Source: Oscillospiraceae bacterium
GTDB lineage: Bacteria > Bacillota > Clostridia > UMGS1840 > HGM11507
Length of the DNA: 15,104 nt
Assembly (NCBI GenBank): GCA_015068525.1
Contig: SVKJ01000026.1
Location: 1-15,104, forward strand
Reading direction: 5' to 3'
A program made the position numbers and the translations under genes. A model generated the notes under the pieces. It had not been told where the DNA came from. It saw only the letters and a program-made list of their open reading frames with translations, and did no database searches. Below, one piece after another: positions 13,696 through 15,104 of the stretch. Each line of letters begins with the position of its first letter. The first letter of the stretch is position 1.

Positions 13696-13724
13696 ATTAT
13701 AGACATTTTCCGTCTAAAAGTCAA
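13696..13724 (-). promoter_or_regulatory. promoter of membrane protein copy 2
   Basis: On the minus strand TTGACT (13719-13724), 17 bp and TATAAT (13696-13701), a 5/6 and 6/6 match. As in unit 1, one operator (13700-13716) lies over the spacer and the other (13725-13741) directly upstream of the -35 box. Confidence 0.8.
13700..13716. promoter_or_regulatory. operator 1 of unit 2 (TAGAC-n7-GTCTA)
   Basis: Inverted repeat with perfect 5-bp arms and a 7-bp centre ATTTTCC, repeated 25 bp further on. The sequence is unrelated to the unit 1 operator but has the same position relative to the promoter. Likely bound by the XRE protein at 13769-13990, by inference. Confidence 0.65.
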
Positions 13725-13741
13725 TAGATATTTTCCGTCTA
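13725..13741. promoter_or_regulatory. operator 2 of unit 2 (TAGAT-n7-GTCTA)
   Basis: Second operator, differing from the first at one base in the left arm (TAGAT for TAGAC). It lies between the -35 of the membrane protein promoter and a GATAAT (13743-13748) that may be the -10 box of the XRE gene, repeating the symmetric layout of unit 1. Confidence 0.62.
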
Positions 13742-13768
13742 TGATAATATCTATTTGAGGTGACGATT

Positions 13769-13990
13769 ATGGAATTAACTCTGGGAGAAAAGATTAAAAA
13801 TCTACGGGAAGATCGTGATTTAACACAAGGAGAACTTGGCAAACTTATAAATATGACGCAACGAAAAATATCGTATATTGAAAACAACAAATATGAACCC
13901 TCAATAGAAGACATACGAGCATTCTGCATATTCTTTAATGTTACATCAGATTATCTTTTAGAACTTAAAGAAAACAATAAGAATTTGTAA
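13769..13990 (+). CDS. XRE-family repressor, unit 2
   Basis: A 73-residue Cro/C1-type helix-turn-helix protein. HTH about 18-39 (T-Q-G-E-L-G-K-L-I-N-M-T-Q-R-K-I-S-Y-I-E-N-N), then a C-terminal helix pair ending in T-S-D-Y-L-L-E-L. The ATG at 13769 has GAGGTGA 5 nt upstream; an in-frame GTG at 13760 lies inside that ribosome site and is rejected. It occupies the same place as the XRE gene of unit 1 but has a different recognition helix (Q-R-K-I-S-Y-I-E versus Q-V-A-Y-S-R-Y-E), in keeping with the different operators. Confidence 0.88.
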   Translation: MELTLGEKIKNLREDRDLTQGELGKLINMTQRKISYIENNKYEPSIEDIRAFCIFFNVTSDYLLELKENNKNL

Positions 13991-13994
13991 TATA

Positions 13995-14034
13995 AAAAAT
14001 ACTTGATATAACGGTAGATGAATTGTTGAAATAG
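13995..14034 (+). pseudogene. remnant: last codons of an XRE gene like 11837-12076
   Basis: The reading frame here encodes I-L-D-I-T-V-D-E-L-L-K and a TAG stop, matching the end of the second XRE gene of unit 1 except for F to L. The rest of the gene is absent: the intact XRE gene of unit 2 stops just before it. It marks an ancestral unit that once had the longer array. Confidence 0.82.
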
Positions 14035-14047
14035 AATAAAGATGATT

Positions 14048-14066
14048 GATGTAACTTTGTGAGATT
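14048..14066 (+). repeat. 19-bp repeat, third copy (junction)
   Basis: GATGTAACTTTGTGAGATT, one change from the copies at 12090-12108 and 12532-12550. The G to T change weakens the ribosome site, and the GTG runs into TGA after five codons, so no gene starts here. Confidence 0.88.
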
Positions 14067-14089
14067 TAATAATTGATTATTAACATATA

Positions 14090-14130
14090 AAACCCGAAGC
14101 GTACAATATTACACTTCGGGTTTATTTTAT
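14090..14130. terminator. bidirectional terminator, second copy
   Basis: Identical hairpin to that at 12574-12607: AAACCCGAAG (14090-14099) with CTTCGGGTTT (14114-14123), followed by TATTTTAT on the plus strand. It now separates the unit 2 XRE gene from the convergent Fic gene. Confidence 0.82.
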
Positions 14131-14135
14131 AATAA

Positions 14136-14190
14136 TTATTTTTCAATATCTCTGCCACTGTACATAATACGGATTACACATACTGTTTTC
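14136..14190 (-). pseudogene. remnant: C-terminal end of a RelE-like toxin
   Basis: The minus-strand frame gives K-T-V-C-V-I-R-I-M-Y-S-G-R-D-I-E-K and then TAA, matching the end of RelE in unit 1 (K-T-V-S-V-I-R-I-L-Y-G-G-R-D-I-E-K) with several changes. The rest of the toxin and its antitoxin are missing; the Fic gene begins where the homology ends. The divergence is greater than in the neighbouring repeats, so this was probably a distinct allele or an older copy. Confidence 0.78.
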
Positions 14191-15104
14191 ATTTTTTTAT
14201 ATATCTTTGATTTCTGCTTTGCGGTTTATCGGGAATAGTCATTTGAATAAGGTTAAGTGAAAGCGCCGGATGAATATAGTGCCTTCTTATGGTTTCTTTT
14301 GATTTAAGCCCTAAAAGTGCCATAAGTGTTGTTAATGTGTATGGCATATCAAATTCCATCACATTGAGAAGTTTTTTTACATATTCTGAAATATTTTCGG
14401 AAGATACCGAAATTTGTTCTGTAATTTCGTCGAGTATTTTATCAATCCGTTCTAACATAAATAGAATAAAAGTATTTGAACTTCCTTCTATATGACACTT
14501 GGCAATAGCATCGTAATATTCAGCCTGAAATTTTTCAATCTGACTTTCTATTGGTATATATTCAAATATCGGATTCCATTTTGTTAAAAAAGCACTGTGC
14601 CACAATCTCGCCATTCTTCCGTTACCATCCGAAAAAGGATGTATAAACACAAATTCATAATGGAAAACAGCCGACAAAATAAGCGGATGCACTTCTTCTT
14701 TACTGCAGCAAAGCCAGTCAAAAAGATTTTCCATAAGTTCCTGCACAATTCTTGCGGGTGGGGCCATAAAAATACATTTATCCCCGCTAAAAACACCTTC
14801 CTCGCCTTTACGAAACTCCCCTGACTCATCTACGAGATATTTTGTCATTATCCCATGCAAATTTTTAAGCTCATTTATATCAAAGGGATTTATTTCAAGA
14901 AGTTTCTCATACGCTTCATATGCATTTTTTACTTCCTGAATTTCTTTCTTTTCGCCTAAAACTGTTTTCCCGTTAATAACATCCCTGACCTCATCAATAG
15001 TAAGGGAATTTGCTTCTATCTTCAGGGAAGAATGTATTGACTTAATTCGATTGTTTTTTCTAAGATGGGGTTTAGAGTGCATATTACTTGTGACATTGAT
15101 TTTA
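14189..15104 (-). CDS. Fic family protein (AMPylase-type), 5' end outside the window
   Basis: Fic-fold enzyme expected to transfer AMP or another nucleotide group to a target hydroxyl. Counting from the ATG at 15082 (297 residues), the catalytic motif HPFSDGNGR is complete (148-156; DNA 14615-14641), the flap region K-C-I-F-M-A-P-P precedes it (102-109), and an inhibitory-helix motif S-L-K-I-E-A-N (19-25) with the key E23 lies near the N-terminus, as in self-inhibited Fic proteins; the usual G/N after E is A. A winged-helix-like C-terminal part (about 240-297) follows. No stop codon separates the ATG from the window edge, no ribosome site precedes it, and relatives usually have more N-terminal sequence, so the true start probably lies beyond 15104. 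Confidence 0.9.
   Translation of the reverse strand, partial: KINVTSNMHSKPHLRKNNRIKSIHSSLKIEANSLTIDEVRDVINGKTVLGEKKEIQEVKNAYEAYEKLLEINPFDINELKNLHGIMTKYLVDESGEFRKGEEGVFSGDKCIFMAPPARIVQELMENLFDWLCCSKEEVHPLILSAVFHYEFVFIHPFSDGNGRMARLWHSAFLTKWNPIFEYIPIESQIEKFQAEYYDAIAKCHIEGSSNTFILFMLERIDKILDEITEQISVSSENISEYVKKLLNVMEFDMPYTLTTLMALLGLKSKETIRRHYIHPALSLNLIQMTIPDKPQSRNQRYIKK

Larger units (their letters stand above)
13995..14066. repeat. repeat B copy 2 (pairs with 12037-12108)
   Basis: Same sequence as 12037-12108 with about two changes. Its right end (14048-14066) is also the left end of repeat C, so two segments that are 442 bp further apart in unit 1 are joined here at the 19-bp repeat. Confidence 0.9.
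14048..14190. repeat. repeat C copy 2 (pairs with 12532-12674)
   Basis: Copy of the terminator region and the end of relE. Homology fades at about 14190, at the stop codon of the Fic gene. Confidence 0.87.

Noticed and set aside
11088..15104. Accessory region as an integrated prophage or insertion sequence
   Set aside because: No integrase, transposase, terminase or structural phage gene is visible; only regulators, small toxins and the repeated membrane protein are present.

Overview
This is an AT-rich segment that looks like a chromosome of the class Clostridia (Bacillota). The evidence is the gene order zapA - U32 peptidase/RlhA-like - NusG-II - Gx transporter - mreB - mreC - mreD - pbp2 - minD - mgsA, the AGGAGG-type ribosome binding sites, several TTG and GTG starts, and clear sigma-A promoters (TTGAAA-17-TATAAT). 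No genus can be named from the sequence alone.

Region 1 (1-11019) is core genome, all on the minus strand. A consensus promoter at 10353-10381 starts a tightly packed operon: divisome protein ZapA, an RlhA-type U32 protein, a NusG domain II membrane protein, a Gx-family membrane protein, the elongasome proteins MreB, MreC and MreD, and the transpeptidase PBP2. The operon is then interrupted. Where minC often sits in Clostridia there is a KilA-N domain gene with its own putative promoter, then minD with its own promoter, mgsA, a stretch rich in inverted repeats and tRNA-Leu(GAG). A separately transcribed small P-loop gene (10603-11019) lies upstream of zapA behind a strong hairpin.

Region 2 (11088 to the end) is accessory DNA built from partly duplicated units. 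Each unit begins with a gene for the same 120-121-residue single-pass membrane protein (about 98% identical at DNA level). That gene is transcribed divergently from a small XRE regulator. The two regulators differ, and so do the operators: ACCA-ttt-TGGT in unit 1 and TAGAC-n7-GTCTA in unit 2. Both units keep the same layout, with two operator copies exactly 25 bp apart and one lying in the 17-bp spacer of a near-consensus promoter for the membrane protein. So the effector is conserved while the repressor/operator pair has been swapped.

Unit 1 continues with three more small XRE genes, a bidirectional terminator and a RelB/RelE toxin-antitoxin pair. Unit 2 keeps only the last codons of the second XRE gene, the same terminator and the last codons of a RelE-like toxin. 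These remnants are joined at a 19-bp repeat that in unit 1 flanks the two missing XRE genes. A Fic-family protein follows and runs off the window end.

The most interesting candidate is this repeated membrane-effector/XRE module. The function of the membrane protein is unknown, and I recognise no family for it.
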